Source: Lentibacillus sp. CBA3610 (GTDB taxonomy: Bacteria > Bacillota > Bacilli > Bacillales > Amphibacillaceae). From it: a stretch of DNA of 64,000 nt. This document shows, piece by piece, positions 8,204-16,754 of this stretch. The stretch is from assembly GCF_013373365.1 (NCBI RefSeq), contig NZ_CP035925.1, forward strand, positions 372,001 to 436,000. Direction: 5' to 3'. Every line of letters starts with the position of its first letter. The first letter of the stretch is position 1. Under the pieces are notes generated by a model. It saw only the letters and a program-made list of their open reading frames with translations. It was not told where the DNA came from and did no database searches. Both the position numbers and the translations under genes were made by a program.

Positions 8204-8617
8204 ATGAACGAAACTGTCAAGGACCTCCGCACAATTTTTTTGAATGTGATTTTTGGACAACTTTAAGCGAAGGGTCTGAATTGGGCCCTTTGTTCAGATA
8301 TAGGAGATACTCATACAAAGCTAAGAAGAATGGAAGTTCCTCCTCTTCATAGGTTGTGAAGAAGAGAAATACACGGCATGAAGGCAAAAATCTCTGCTCC
8401 GGTTAAGAGACTGATATCCGTGGGTTCTCACATTATATCTTTCCGTATAAGGATCTGTCACGAACTCCTGGCGTGCGTTCACCAATGGCTGGCTAGCACA
8501 AGTCTCCGTCGTGCGTTATTCCTTTTACGGTTTATCTTTGCCTCCAAGCCCTATATTCCTTTCCTTTTCCCATTATCCTGCAGTTCAGTTTCCGAATAAT
8601 ATGCCTTTATACGTAAC
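8204..8617 (-). ncRNA. Candidate bridge-RNA region of the IS1111-type element
   Basis: About 414 non-coding bases downstream of the transposase are conserved in both copies of the element and carry several inverted repeats, such as CTCTTCACAACCTATGAAGAG. IS110-family elements are known to encode a structured bridge RNA in a non-coding end; in the IS1111 group it lies downstream of the transposase. I infer its presence from conservation and position. I have not folded it. Confidence 0.5.
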
Positions 8618-9739
8618 TTAATGCGCTTGAGTTTCAGTATCCGATTCATTGGCTATGGCCCAAATGAATCCTGCCAGTTCTCTTGCAACGGCCGTGATGG
8701 CTTTTCCGCTTTCCTTCCCACGTCCTAATAGGCGGAAGTAATTTTTGTGCAGGCGGTTTTGTGCTTTCCATGAAATATTCAGGATATTCGTTGGCTGTCC
8801 TTGTTGCCTCTTTTTTAGCTCACCTTTCACGGCAGGCTGGTAACGATAGCTCCACGCCGCCTCTATTAATAATTTCCGTACATGACGATTTCCTGCCTTG
8901 GTGATATTTCCTAATCTGCGTAAGTCACCACTGGAACTTTCACTGGGGACCAGTCCATTGTAGGCCATAAATTGGTTAGGCGTTTGAAACCGTTCAAATG
9001 ACATGATTTCCGCAACCAAACTGGTAGCTGTAATGACTGCCACACCTCGTAAAGTCATGAGTTTTTGAATCATTGGCGCATGGACGCCTTCGTTGGCTTG
9101 TTCCTTAATCTCCTGTTCTAACACTTTCAATCGTTGCTGACATTCCTTCACCTGCTGCAAATATTCTTGGAATGCCACGCGAGAGGCAGAGCGGTTCCAA
9201 TTTTTTAAACTATCCAGCCAATCCCAATACTTTACTGTCCACCTTTTCGTACCTTGAGGCGTTTTAATCTCTTTTCTGAGAAGAAATTTGATCAATCGCT
9301 GTTTAGCTCTTAATTCATCTTCCTTCACATCCTCACGTGCCCGAACCAGGTCGCGCAAAGCTTCATCATCTTCTGTTGGTACATAGATAGGTGTTAACTC
9401 TCCCGAACGATAAAGCGTCGCTAAGTTCAAGGCATCCCGCTTGTCTGTCTTAACACGATCACCGGGCTTCTGAGGAATTAACGATGGTGCAACCACGTCA
9501 CATTCAATATCCATACTCTTCAGGAGACGATAAAGTCCATACCCGGTTGGGCCAGCTTCATAACAAAATTGAAGTTGTTCCGGCATCCCTAATTTGCTTA
9601 TTAATTTCCTGATTGCCTCTACTGTATAAGGAATCATTCCAATATACCTTGCCTTTGAGCGCCCTTCTTCCGCAACACCGACTGCAATTTTTTCCTTTGA
9701 CACGTCTAATCCCACATATTTTGTGATATACTCCATCAT
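8618..9739 (-). CDS. IS110-family transposase (DEDD recombinase)
   Basis: 373 residues. The N-terminal RuvC-like DEDD domain shows GLDVSKEK, the glutamate in CYEAGPTGYGLYRLL, and the pair of aspartates in KTDKRDALNLATL. A coiled-coil linker spans about 155-235. The C-terminal Tnp_20 domain shows LRGVAVITATSLVAEI and then ESSSGDLRRLGNITKAGN, which includes the expected serine nucleophile region. The reading frame is intact, so this copy may be active, and it could act on the frameshifted copy at 61 kb. GGAGC lies just before the paired ATG codons. Confidence 0.95.
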   Translation of the reverse strand: MMEYITKYVGLDVSKEKIAVGVAEEGRSKARYIGMIPYTVEAIRKLISKLGMPEQLQFCYEAGPTGYGLYRLLKSMDIECDVVAPSLIPQKPGDRVKTDKRDALNLATLYRSGELTPIYVPTEDDEALRDLVRAREDVKEDELRAKQRLIKFLLRKEIKTPQGTKRWTVKYWDWLDSLKNWNRSASRVAFQEYLQQVKECQQRLKVLEQEIKEQANEGVHAPMIQKLMTLRGVAVITATSLVAEIMSFERFQTPNQFMAYNGLVPSESSSGDLRRLGNITKAGNRHVRKLLIEAAWSYRYQPAVKGELKKRQQGQPTNILNISWKAQNRLHKNYFRLLGRGKESGKAITAVARELAGFIWAIANESDTETQAH

Positions 9740-9845
9740 ACTAGCTCCTTTCGTATTATAGCTCTGATTTGGTTTGGCTTTACTAGTAATACAGTATGAC
9801 CAAATTAATCTACGTTCTTACGATTAAGGGGCTAGTTTCGTTCAT

Positions 9846-9900
9846 GATAACTCCTGCGGGAAAGCGTAGTGTTTTTCCGCAGCGGTCACTTAAATTCATA
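9846..9900. repeat. REP-like palindromic sequence flanking IS copy 1
   Basis: CTCCTGCGGGAAAGCG, then GTGTTTTTCCGCAGCGG forms a GC-rich hairpin (GCGGAAA/TTTCCGC arms). Similar sequences occur at 31478-31512, 61065-61160 and 62995-63040. The stretch CCCGCAGGAGTTATC directly outside the IS end is shared with IS copy 2, which suggests a common target. Confidence 0.6.
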
Positions 9901-10036
9901 ATTACAACTAGTTTGTCAACCATAGGTTTTGGTGAAGAGCCTTATATTTATATTACTTTTTTTATGGGTTTGCCCCATAATAAGACGCTTTCTTAACTGA
10001 TTCAATCATATAGGTAGTAATTAATAAACTTTGCCA
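9901..10036. other. Non-coding stretch between the IS and the cassette-like region
   Basis: AT-rich sequence with stop codons in all frames that I followed. I see no gene, terminator or clear repeat in it. Confidence 0.5.
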
Positions 10037-10066
10037 TTAACGAGGCGCAGTTACGGAATAAAGGGG
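10037..10066 (+). repeat. Array repeat 1
   Basis: TTAACGAGGCGCAGTTACGG followed by AATAAAGG. It directly precedes the zinc-ribbon remnant and lacks the right-hand GCGCC arm. Confidence 0.6.
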
Positions 10067-10077
10067 GAAATGATTAG

Positions 10078-10213
10078 ATGCCAACCTTGCCAAATTGCGG
10101 GTGAAAAGTGGACTTGGAAACAGAGACTATCAAAAACAACTACATGGATCAGGCAAATGACTTGTCCTATTGCGGAGAAAACCCAATATCAAACACAAAA
10201 AAATCAAGAATGA
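10078..10213 (+). pseudogene. Frameshifted zinc-ribbon protein (CxxC-20-CxxC type)
   Basis: The start reads MPTLPNCG and then stops. After a frame change the sequence continues EKWTWKQRLSKTTTW and QMTCP, and after another change YCGEKTQYQ. Together these rebuild the small protein family with a first CxxC, a W-x-WK motif, about 20 residues, then CPYCG and QY, which would bind one zinc. The function of that family is not known to me. At least two frameshifts make it a remnant, unless the sequence has errors. It follows array repeat 1 by about 12 bases. Confidence 0.6.
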
Positions 10214-10250
10214 AAACGGTGCTTTGACATTGTCATCTTACTGGCCACTT
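10212..10250 (+). repeat. Array repeat 2 (degenerate)
   Basis: AAACGGTGCTTTGACATTG, then ACTGGCCACTTTA. It keeps the left AACGG-GC arm and the terminal GGCCA box but the centre is lost. Confidence 0.35.
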
Positions 10251-10435
10251 TATCTTTGATATCCAGGGTATCTCTTGCTTAGCTTATTCTCTATTTTATT
10301 TGTTTTCATTATGTCACTTTTCCATTTGTAGTGGAGGTAAAGCAGGGAAGATTATATAAACTTTTTAAATCTTAAACAGTGTTTATTTATACAGCTATAA
10401 ATAATAGTGTTTAGCAAATCTAAGGTAAGCAACAA

Positions 10436-10460
10436 TCGGCGCCTATCCGGAACAATGCAG
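10436..10460 (+). repeat. Array repeat 3 (short)
   Basis: ATCGGCGCCTATCCGGAACA, a left arm plus centre. It stands about 15 bases before the ribosome site of the DUF2332 remnant. Confidence 0.45.
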
Positions 10461-10469
10461 TAGAGGGAG

Positions 10470-11519
10470 GGTTTGTGTGGATCAACAAGTCTGTCTCAAA
10501 GTTTTAAAAAATTTGCTGAGAAGAGAATGCAAAGTACAAGGTATGTATGAAATTTCTATCCTTAACAAGTAGCTTCCTTGATTGAGCAACTACTTGAAGT
10601 TATCCACTTATGTAAGAGAAGGACAGCCAGACCAAACATGTTATTTGGGGCTGTTCCATACTTTAACTATTACAAGGATTAAAATCATGAGTTGAAATAT
10701 TATTATCCAAGTATAACTAATCCGCCAAAAAATAAGAAAGACGCTTTTCCTTTATTCAAAAGATTTTGCCTTAAAATAGGGACAAATTATAGACATTCTA
10801 AAAGTTAAATTAAGTGCAGACAATGAAGTGGAGACGGTGCGCTTACCTTTGCCCCAAATTTTGTTATGCTATAAGCAAGTGAACAAACCCCCTGGCTAAT
10901 GATCGAAAATCGGCACAAGTGCAGGTTTACAATTTGATGTGGGATCAATATAGCTATTCATATGGGACTGACAAGGTATTCGGAGATGTTAATTCAAAAG
11001 TACATATCACTTCAGAAGTTAAAGGTGAACTACCGGAAATCCCAAGTTCAGCCCCTCCTGTCACTCACAAAGCAGGTTTAGACTTAAATATCCCTAATCT
11101 TAATGATAATGAAGAATATAGATGGCTGAAATCACTCATTTGGCCAGAACATAAGGAAAGATTAAGGCTTTTTGATGATGCGGTTGAACTTTTTAAAAAA
11201 CAACCACCAAATCTTATAGAAGGTGATGGCGTTTCATTGATTGAGGGAATCGCAAAGGAAATACCTTCTGATCAAGCAATATGTATTTTCCATAACGCAT
11301 GTAGCGAACACATAAGATGTGAAATTAGATTTATTAAATAAAATCGAGGTCATAGGTAAAGAAAGAGACGTTATTCACGTCTACAATAATATCTGGGATA
11401 AAGCATTACACCTTGATTATTGGATTGATGGTAAAGAAACCAAGTTAATAATTGGCGATACGGATGGTCATGGACGGTGGTTCCAATGGAATCTAGTCGA
11501 TCCCCTCATGTCTTACTAA
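10470..11519 (+). pseudogene. Decayed DUF2332 gene
   Basis: Pieces in three frames rebuild one protein of about 340 residues. The N-terminal pieces include SLSQSFKKFAEK, SLIEQLLEL, STYVREGQPDQ and NPPKNKKDAFPLFKRFC (about 10490-10780). The long central open frame from 10919 has WDQYSYSYGTDK, VHITSEVKGELP, HKAGLDLNIPNLN and NLIEGDGVSLIEGIAKEI. The last piece from 11319 has KIEVIGKERDVIHVYNNIWD and GDTDGHGRWFQWNL. DUF2332 proteins have no assigned activity. At least five frame changes are needed, so this is a remnant. It lies between array repeats 3 and 4. Confidence 0.75.
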
Positions 11520-11551
11520 AGTTTTCTGTACAAACTTTGATTTGACTATGC

Positions 11552-11600
11552 CGTTAACGGGCGGGCGCAGTAGTTGCTGTATTAACACGTGTAAAGTGGT
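11552..11600 (+). repeat. Array repeat 4
   Basis: CGTTAACGGGCGGGCGCAGT then AGTTGCTGTATTAA. The GGGCG unit is duplicated in the left arm. Confidence 0.6.
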
Positions 11601-11619
11601 GGTATTAAAAAGAAATGAG

Positions 11620-11884
11620 GGATTTCAAGAAGTGGCTCAAATTAAAGAAATAGGATCTTTATGCTCTGTAGACAAAACAAGAGATTTATACCCGGCATGT
11701 AAACTTTTTTTAAAGGATTATCCCGAAAAACAATGAAGAACTGCGCTTTGGTAAGCAATCAATCCTATCGGATCCAGAAAGAATATTGGACTTCCTGGAC
11801 TACTTTGGGAGTTGGATGAAGGAAGAAGCAGAGAATTGGCTTAAGGTTTATAATCCCAAAAAAGAAGTACATCTACCACTATAA
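11620..11884 (+). pseudogene. 3' remnant of a nucleotidyltransferase-like gene
   Basis: In two frames the sequence gives VDKTRDLYPACKLFLKDYPE and, after a frameshift, LDYFGSWMKEEAENWLKVYN with a final LPL. This matches the C-terminal part of the intact gene at 19927-20772 (TRDLYPAYKLFSRHYP, LDTFGGWMVRKADDWLNVHN, LPVV). The nucleotidyltransferase N-terminal domain is missing. Array repeat 5 follows about 10 bases after the stop, as in intact units. Confidence 0.65.
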
Positions 11885-11893
11885 AGACAGTTC

Positions 11894-11958
11894 CGCAAAC
11901 GGGTGCACTTCTGGAATAAGATTCGCGCTACATTTACTTTAATATGATGGGCCATTTT
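11894..11958 (+). repeat. Array repeat 5 (full length)
   Basis: CGCAAACGGGTGCACTTCTG, then GAATAAGATTCGCGCTACAT, then GATGGGCCATTTTG. It has the left arm, the GGAATAAG centre, the right arm and the GGGCCA box. Confidence 0.7.
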
Positions 11959-12047
11959 GTCGAAAAAATTCTCCAAAAACAATTGGATATTTATGATAAA
12001 GTAGATATAAATGATAGTGAGAATGTTTTATATTGGAGGTAAAATGG

Positions 12048-12096
12048 AACGGGTATATTAGGAATATTTGTTTTTTTTCTATCGGCGCGCCCGTTA
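12048..12096 (+). repeat. Array repeat 6 (atypical, long inverted repeat)
   Basis: AACGGGTATATTAGGAATAT at the left and CGGCGCGCCCGTTA at the right. The ends AACGGG/CCCGTT pair with each other, unlike the other repeats. Confidence 0.4.
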
Positions 12097-12191
12097 CATA
12101 ACATATCAAAAGAAAAACTGAAACACTTATTTTTGGAGAAGAGCAAAATTGTTTTATAAATGTAATACATTACCCAACTAGGAGGATTTTT

Positions 12192-12884
12192 ATGCCAAAA
12201 CGTATTTTTCTTTTGTGTTTAACGTTCATTTTCACAGTATCTGTCGCTGTTGCTTGCAGCAGTCAAAGTAATGAAAATGATGCACAAAATAATGGAGAGG
12301 AATCAGCTCAATCCAATGAAGATGAAAATGAGATGCGTAATCAAGATAACGAGGGAACTGAGGGAAATTCAGGTGACACACAGAATGATGATGAAACGGG
12401 TCCTGGTGACGATCAAAGTGCAAATGAAACAAATGACGCTAGCGAACAACAATCAAGCTCTTCTGATGATAATGCGTCCGCAAATAGCAATGAGCTGCCG
12501 AAAACTATTGAAATAGGTGAACAAATTCAGCACGAAGATGGTGTTACTCTGACGCTTGAGCAAATCTCTTTTGAAGAAGATCATATTACAGTAGATTTTA
12601 ATGCCGAGAATCATTCTGGTTTCAGCGAGTATCTGGCGAGTGGAGGCAGAGCAAAAGGTTCAAATTTAGGTGGTATCACGTTACAGGATGATACGGGTTA
12701 TGATTATCGATATGTTGCTGATGACGACTCTGATAGAATAAAGCTTGAGGATCAGGAAAAAGTTACTGGGACGGTTAGTTTTGCGGGAAGAATTCAAGAT
12801 GACGCCCAATCACTGACGTTAATATTTAATCCTGATAATGTAGAACCTCAATTTAATTTTGAAGATATTGAGATAGAATGGTAG
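12192..12884 (+). CDS. Acidic lipoprotein with a DUF4352-like C-terminal domain
   Basis: 230 residues. A lipoprotein signal peptide ends at VAVAC (cysteine about residue 22). Residues 23-100 are a low-complexity linker rich in Asn, Glu, Asp, Ser. Residues 105-230 form a beta-rich domain (IEIGEQIQHEDGVTLTLEQI to FNFEDIEIEW) like the Ig-fold stress domains of Bacillus lipoproteins. It is predicted to be anchored on the outer face of the membrane. AGGAGG precedes the ATG. It pairs with an OmpA-like lipoprotein 33 bases downstream. The high acidity suits a halophile. Function unknown. Confidence 0.8.
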   Translation: MPKRIFLLCLTFIFTVSVAVACSSQSNENDAQNNGEESAQSNEDENEMRNQDNEGTEGNSGDTQNDDETGPGDDQSANETNDASEQQSSSSDDNASANSNELPKTIEIGEQIQHEDGVTLTLEQISFEEDHITVDFNAENHSGFSEYLASGGRAKGSNLGGITLQDDTGYDYRYVADDDSDRIKLEDQEKVTGTVSFAGRIQDDAQSLTLIFNPDNVEPQFNFEDIEIEW

Positions 12885-12917
12885 TAATTAATTCATATGT
12901 GGAGAGGAGTATCCTCA

Positions 12918-13619
12918 TTGCATTCCATTTATAAAAAGATTAATTTAAGTTTTATTCTTATTGTATGTGTGATATTTTTTTCCGCTTGTATGAACGCTGA
13001 AGAAAATAATCATGAATCAGCGAATGAGAAGGCTGCAACAAACGATGAAAATGATACGGCAATGGTTGACAATGCAGAGATTGACAAAAACGATTCTGAT
13101 CAGGAAGAGAATGTACCGAAGTCGGAATTTAATATAACGCAAATGTCATTTGGATCCATTTTTTTCAAAAGCAGCATGGATATTGACTCCAGTTTTGAAA
13201 AAGAAGTGATGGAAACGTTAACGGAATTTAATGCTGTGGGAACGGAGGATGGCGCAAAGTTAACGTTGCCTGAAGATATTTTGTTTGCTTTTGATTCGAG
13301 TGAATTACGTTCTGAAGCTGATGAAGCGATTGGTCAACTCGTGCAGGTGATAGACACAACCGATGATGAAGTAATAATCGTTGGACATACAGACAGTAAA
13401 GGCGAGGATAGCTATAACCAGGAACTGTCCGAGGATCGGGCGAATGCTGTTCTTGACGCATTAGCCGACAAAGGCGTTGAAGAGGGACGTATGACCGCTG
13501 AAGGAAAAGGTGCATCAGAACCAATTGCCCAAAATACAAATAATGATGGTTCGGATAACCCTGAAGGCAGACAGAAAAATCGCCGGGTAGAAGTGACCGT
13601 CCATGGCTTTAATCAATGA
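12918..13619 (+). CDS. OmpA/MotB-type peptidoglycan-binding lipoprotein
   Basis: About 233 residues. A signal peptide ends at a lipobox FSAC (about residue 24), followed by an acidic linker (about 25-75). The C-terminal OmpA-like domain (about 115-230) has EDILFAFDSSELRSEADEAI, GHTDSKG, NQELSEDRANAV and RQKNRRVEV. The domain binds peptidoglycan, so the protein likely links membrane to wall. I chose TTG 12918 because GGAGAGGAG lies eight bases before it; the in-frame ATG at 12897 has that ribosome site inside its coding region. The next gene upstream encodes another lipoprotein and the pair probably works together. Confidence 0.85.
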   Translation: MHSIYKKINLSFILIVCVIFFSACMNAEENNHESANEKAATNDENDTAMVDNAEIDKNDSDQEENVPKSEFNITQMSFGSIFFKSSMDIDSSFEKEVMETLTEFNAVGTEDGAKLTLPEDILFAFDSSELRSEADEAIGQLVQVIDTTDDEVIIVGHTDSKGEDSYNQELSEDRANAVLDALADKGVEEGRMTAEGKGASEPIAQNTNNDGSDNPEGRQKNRRVEVTVHGFNQ

Positions 13620-13754
13620 TATTTCAAAGTTTAAAGTGATATTTATTATGAGGTGAATGCCAAAAAGTCACGGAGTTTATTTGACAAGTAAAAAATATGT
13701 GTAATGACAATTAAAATTTAAATAAGTACAATGATAATCAGAAGGTTTTATAAT
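13620..13754. other. Non-coding stretch after the lipoprotein pair
   Basis: AT-rich. I see no gene or convincing terminator. Confidence 0.4.
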
Positions 13755-13800
13755 CCGATAGGGTGCCATTCTTGAGCAATTTTGGCGCCCATTCCATACA
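13755..13800 (+). repeat. Array repeat 7
   Basis: GATAGGGTGCCATTCTTGAG then CAATTTTGGCGCCCATTCC. The arms GGTGCCA and TGGCGCC pair around a TTGAGCAA centre, which marks a second centre type in this family. Confidence 0.65.
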
Positions 13801-13856
13801 TAAGTGCAATTCTGTTTAGCAAAATTGATTTAATTGGAGTTGGGTATAAAGAATAG

Positions 13857-14211
13857 GTAATATACTGTTTTTTTGCGGGGCTATTATTGCTTATAGTAGG
13901 TAAATATTTGTTTACGCATTGGATAGTTACTGGAACTTTTATGGCAGCAATATTTGGCATTCCGAGTTCATTTCTTATCAATAGGATATATTAGCGACTT
14001 TAGAAAAGCTGCCAGAAGAAGAAAAAAGCCGATTAAGATTGAAGATTTCTGCATTCGGGCGCAGTTCCTGAATAAGTATTATACTTCTCCCGTTTTCGTA
14101 CGAGTGGTTTTTATTTTATTTCAGCCAGTATTTCTTTGGATCTATATTATTCTGGCTTGGCTATTAAAAAGCATTCCTGTAATGAAAAAATTTGAGGAAA
14201 AATGGACGTAG
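13857..14211 (+). pseudogene. Remnant(s) of a membrane protein
   Basis: A reading frame without a start gives AGLLLIVGKYLFTHWIVTGT and FMAAIFGIPSSFL, then a stop at about 13992. An overlapping frame (13954-14211) ends with FVRVVFILFQPVFLWIYIIL and KKFEEKWT. These are hydrophobic pieces, perhaps from two different genes. Neither has a ribosome site. I do not recognise a family. Confidence 0.35.
14050..14082 (+). repeat. Array repeat 8 (partial)
   Basis: GCATTCGGGCGCAGTTCCTG then AATAAGTATTATAC. It overlaps an open frame, but its match to repeats at 16104 and 22973 is clear. Confidence 0.5.
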
Positions 14212-14218
14212 AATCGAT

Positions 14219-15830
14219 TGTACAAAAAAAGAGCCCTCTTGGTACGATAGAGAGTGTCATCGATGACCTCGAATTAAGTACCTAAGGAGGACTCCTACAA
14301 TGGATTTTACACAAAATGGAACGCTTAGCAACAAATCAACAGAAAAACACTTATTATCGTATCGATGTGGCTAAAAAGAAACATGTAGCTCGTGCCATTG
14401 ACGACCGCGGTCGTGATTTAGCGAAACGTTTGGTGTTTGAGAATACCTTTACAGGATTTAAACAATTGCTTAAATGGGCTCAGAACCTTGCTGATGAAAC
14501 GAATAAATCCAACTTTATTTTTGGAATGGAGCCAACAGGCCATTATTGGCTGAATCTAGCTTATTATTTAAGGGCTCAGGAGCTACATGCCGTCGTCGTT
14601 AATCCCATGAAGGTGAAACGCACGAAGGAATTGGATGATGATTCACCAACCAAAAATGATACAAAAGAATGCGAAAGTTATCGCTCAGGTAATGAGAGCT
14701 GTCGATATCATGAACCAATCTTACTTGAAGGCATCTAATGCTGAACTTGCGGGAAGGCATGAAGCTTCATGACATGATGCAGGAGGATTTTGTCCTCTAT
14801 CAAAGCACCAAATGCATAATGCGTTAGACCGCTATTTTCCAGAGTTTCTAACCGTATTTAAAGATTGGACCGGAAAAGCTGCTCTTCACTTTCTCAAAGA
14901 GGGCTATCTTCCAGAGGACATCCAATCAAGTTCGGAAGAGGAACTGATGGGTGAAGTAAAACAGGCAACTAAGCGTGGCGTTGGAAATCAAGCGCATCCA
15001 AGAGCTTAAACACGCAGCTGAAACAAGTGTAGGGCTAACAGTTGGTTTGACGATGGCACGTCAGGAGATTCGTTATTTATCGATCAATATCAGCTATACA
15101 GGAGCGCATCCAGGCCTCACGAAGCACGACTCGAAGAACTTGTTCTTCAGGTTCCTGGAGCCAGTCAAATGATAGCGATCAAGGGCGTTAGTACGATTAC
15201 AGTCGCTGGTCTTTTCGCGGAAGTCGGGGATTTATCCAACTATCGAGATCCACGCCAAATTATTAAGTTAGCGGGACTCAACCTTCAGATGAACCAATCC
15301 GGATATTTCAAAGGACAGACGACGATCACGAAGCGTGGCCGCCGTCGGTTAAGATCCCTGTTATACCAAGTTGCGCGCCCTTTATCGATTCATAATGAAG
15401 GATTTAAAGAACTGCATCATTATTATAAAAACCGAGCAAACAATCCACTTACAGGGAAGCAATCCTACGTGGCTCTTAGTCGGAAGTTGATCAAGATATT
15501 TTTTGTGATAGGTACACGCAATTGCTCATTTGATGAAACACGTATGTTGAGGGACATCCCTCAATTGAAACCTTTACAGGAAGTCGCTTAATAAACACAC
15601 AGAAATATAATACGTTGTCAATTACCCAGATTTATGTCTATTACAATCGAAGCACGGATTAGCCGGTCGATATTACCTCCATTAGGGCATAGACCCACTT
15701 AAAAAGCATTTCCGGCATCCACACATGGTAAGGTCGAACGAAGGAATGTACGCGCACATGACGCCGAGATAAATGGGAGGGTCCACCACCATGTTCAATG
15801 TGGAGATCCAAAGTGCGATTATATTATTTC
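14219..15830 (+). mobile_element. Decayed IS110-family element inside the array
   Basis: A transposase remnant (14300-15591) with about 80 bases of leader and about 240 bases of trailing non-coding sequence. The left side reads GGTACGATAGAGAGTG and CTCGAATTAAGTACC. Exact ends are not certain. Its transposase is clearly different from the copies at 8.2 and 61.2 kb. Confidence 0.6.
14300..15591 (+). pseudogene. IS110-family transposase, multiply frameshifted
   Basis: The DEDD domain appears as YYRIDVAKKKHVARAIDDRG, FGMEPTGHYWLNLAYYL and VVVNPMKVKRTKELDDDS (14316-14700). Later pieces in other frames give the linker, and the C-terminal domain appears in 15169-15591 as IKGVSTITVAGLFAEVGDL, KLAGLNLQMNQSGYFKGQ and TITKRGRRRLRSLLYQV. 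The original start was probably ATG 14300 (MDFTQN), with GGAGG before it. At least four frameshifts. A fully decayed copy. Confidence 0.85.
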
Positions 15831-15869
15831 CTATTTTTGGAAAATAAGGTACCAAGCTTATTAGGCTAA

Positions 15870-16082
15870 ATGGTATACTTCCATATTAATCCAATATTGG
15901 CGGTATTTTCCTTGACTTTACCGAATAGCTTCGATATCAGTAAGAGGAAATCGGAGAAAAACAACGATATTTTAAGATAATCGAAATATATTGAGGGAGT
16001 CAGGAGACTAAAAATTTCAGTAATGTTACTTGATAGGTCGAACTTCATTACCACAGTGATTACTGATTTATATGATGAATAA
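15870..16082 (+). pseudogene. Possible small gene with one in-frame stop
   Basis: One frame reads MVYFHINPILAVFSLTLPN and, after a single TAA, YIEGVRRLKISVMLLDRSN to a second stop. It lies between the decayed IS and array repeat 9. No ribosome site and no family recognised. It may be chance. Coordinates may be off by two bases. Confidence 0.25.
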
Positions 16083-16103
16083 CGGCTGAATTTATTCTTT
16101 CCG

Positions 16104-16145
16104 CAATACGAACGGGCGCAGGAACTGAATAATGAATGCGGCTTT
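16104..16145 (+). repeat. Array repeat 9
   Basis: AATACGAACGGGCGCAGGAA then CTGAATAATGAATGCGGC. The first 15 bases are nearly the same as in array repeat 22 at 22973. Confidence 0.65.
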
Positions 16146-16191
16146 TCTTGGTTAAGAGATCCATATTATCGCGTAAGATAGAGGTGTTAAT

Positions 16192-16674
16192 GTGTTTAAG
16201 TTTTTATTACAGGCAGGTATTGCATCTATATTGCTGCTGTTTTCTACTGTTGCGGCTTGGTACGAAGGGAGCGCGATTTTAACTGACCCTTGGGAATGGA
16301 AACATTCAACACCATTTTCCCAATTGCTCTATGATGAAATCCAAAGCAGTAACCAAATTTTACAACTTGACCATTTTATATACGCTGCGAAATTTCAGCC
16401 AACTTTTCCAGTCATTATGATAATAAGTAGTTTATATTTGTTAATTCTTACTGGGTATCGCTTCTTAAGGAGACAGCATAAATTGTTTACGTATTATCTT
16501 TCATTTCTAGGTGGAGGATTATTTCTGCTAAGCTATTTCAGCTTTAATTCCCCTGCGCCAGGAGGCCAAATCTTATTTTACATTTGGTTATTAAGTGGTG
16601 GGTTTTGCACTATAACTGCCATACTTTTTTACTTTCAAATTTTAAACCGGCATTCTAATGAAGTTGTAAGCTAA
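16192..16674 (+). CDS. DUF4306 (YjdJ)-like membrane protein
   Basis: 160 residues with four hydrophobic segments (about 4-22, 68-88, 100-120, 128-150). The WYEGSAILTDPWEWKHSTPF block after the first helix resembles Bacillus YjdJ / DUF4306. The GTG start has GAGGT six bases before it and lies about 47 bases after array repeat 9. Function unknown. Array repeat 10 begins 12 bases after the stop, so it forms a clean repeat-gene-repeat unit. Confidence 0.65.
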   Translation: MFKFLLQAGIASILLLFSTVAAWYEGSAILTDPWEWKHSTPFSQLLYDEIQSSNQILQLDHFIYAAKFQPTFPVIMIISSLYLLILTGYRFLRRQHKLFTYYLSFLGGGLFLLSYFSFNSPAPGGQILFYIWLLSGGFCTITAILFYFQILNRHSNEVVS

Positions 16675-16685
16675 TTTTCAAACAA

Positions 16686-16722
16686 TCAGGCGTAACTCCA
16701 GAATAGAGGTTGCGTCCTTAAT
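16686..16722 (+). repeat. Array repeat 10
   Basis: TCAGGCGTAACTCCAGAATA then GAGGTTGCGTCC. The left arm is reduced but the centre (CAGAATAGAGG) and right arm remain. Confidence 0.5.
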
Positions 16723-16754
16723 TAAGGGGTATAGTAATATCCTCTGAGGGGAGT

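Larger units (their letters stand above)
8204..9845 (-). mobile_element. Intact IS110-family (IS1111-type) insertion sequence, copy 1
   Basis: The element is bounded by the 12-base inverted repeat ATGAACGAAACT at 8204-8215 and its complement at 9834-9845. It holds one transposase (8618-9739) with a long conserved non-coding tail of about 400 bases after the gene and about 95 bases before it. Subterminal inverted repeats and a long downstream tail are features of the IS1111 group. The second copy at 61162-62912 has the opposite orientation and matches nearly base for base. True outer ends lie a few bases beyond the repeats. Confidence 0.88.

Noticed and set aside
8378-8599. Open frame of 73 codons after the IS transposase (and its counterpart at 62388-62627)
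   Set aside because: It lies in the conserved non-coding tail of the IS, has no ribosome site, and the protein looks like random low-complexity sequence. Conservation is better explained by RNA.
10570-10600. A TTGATTGAGCAACTACTTG stretch that looks like an array-repeat centre
   Set aside because: In one frame it encodes LIEQLLEL of the decayed DUF2332 protein, and there are no GC arms around it.
15866-16054. Minus-strand frame of 62 codons
   Set aside because: It has no ribosome site, lies opposite to every other gene in the array and shows no family features.
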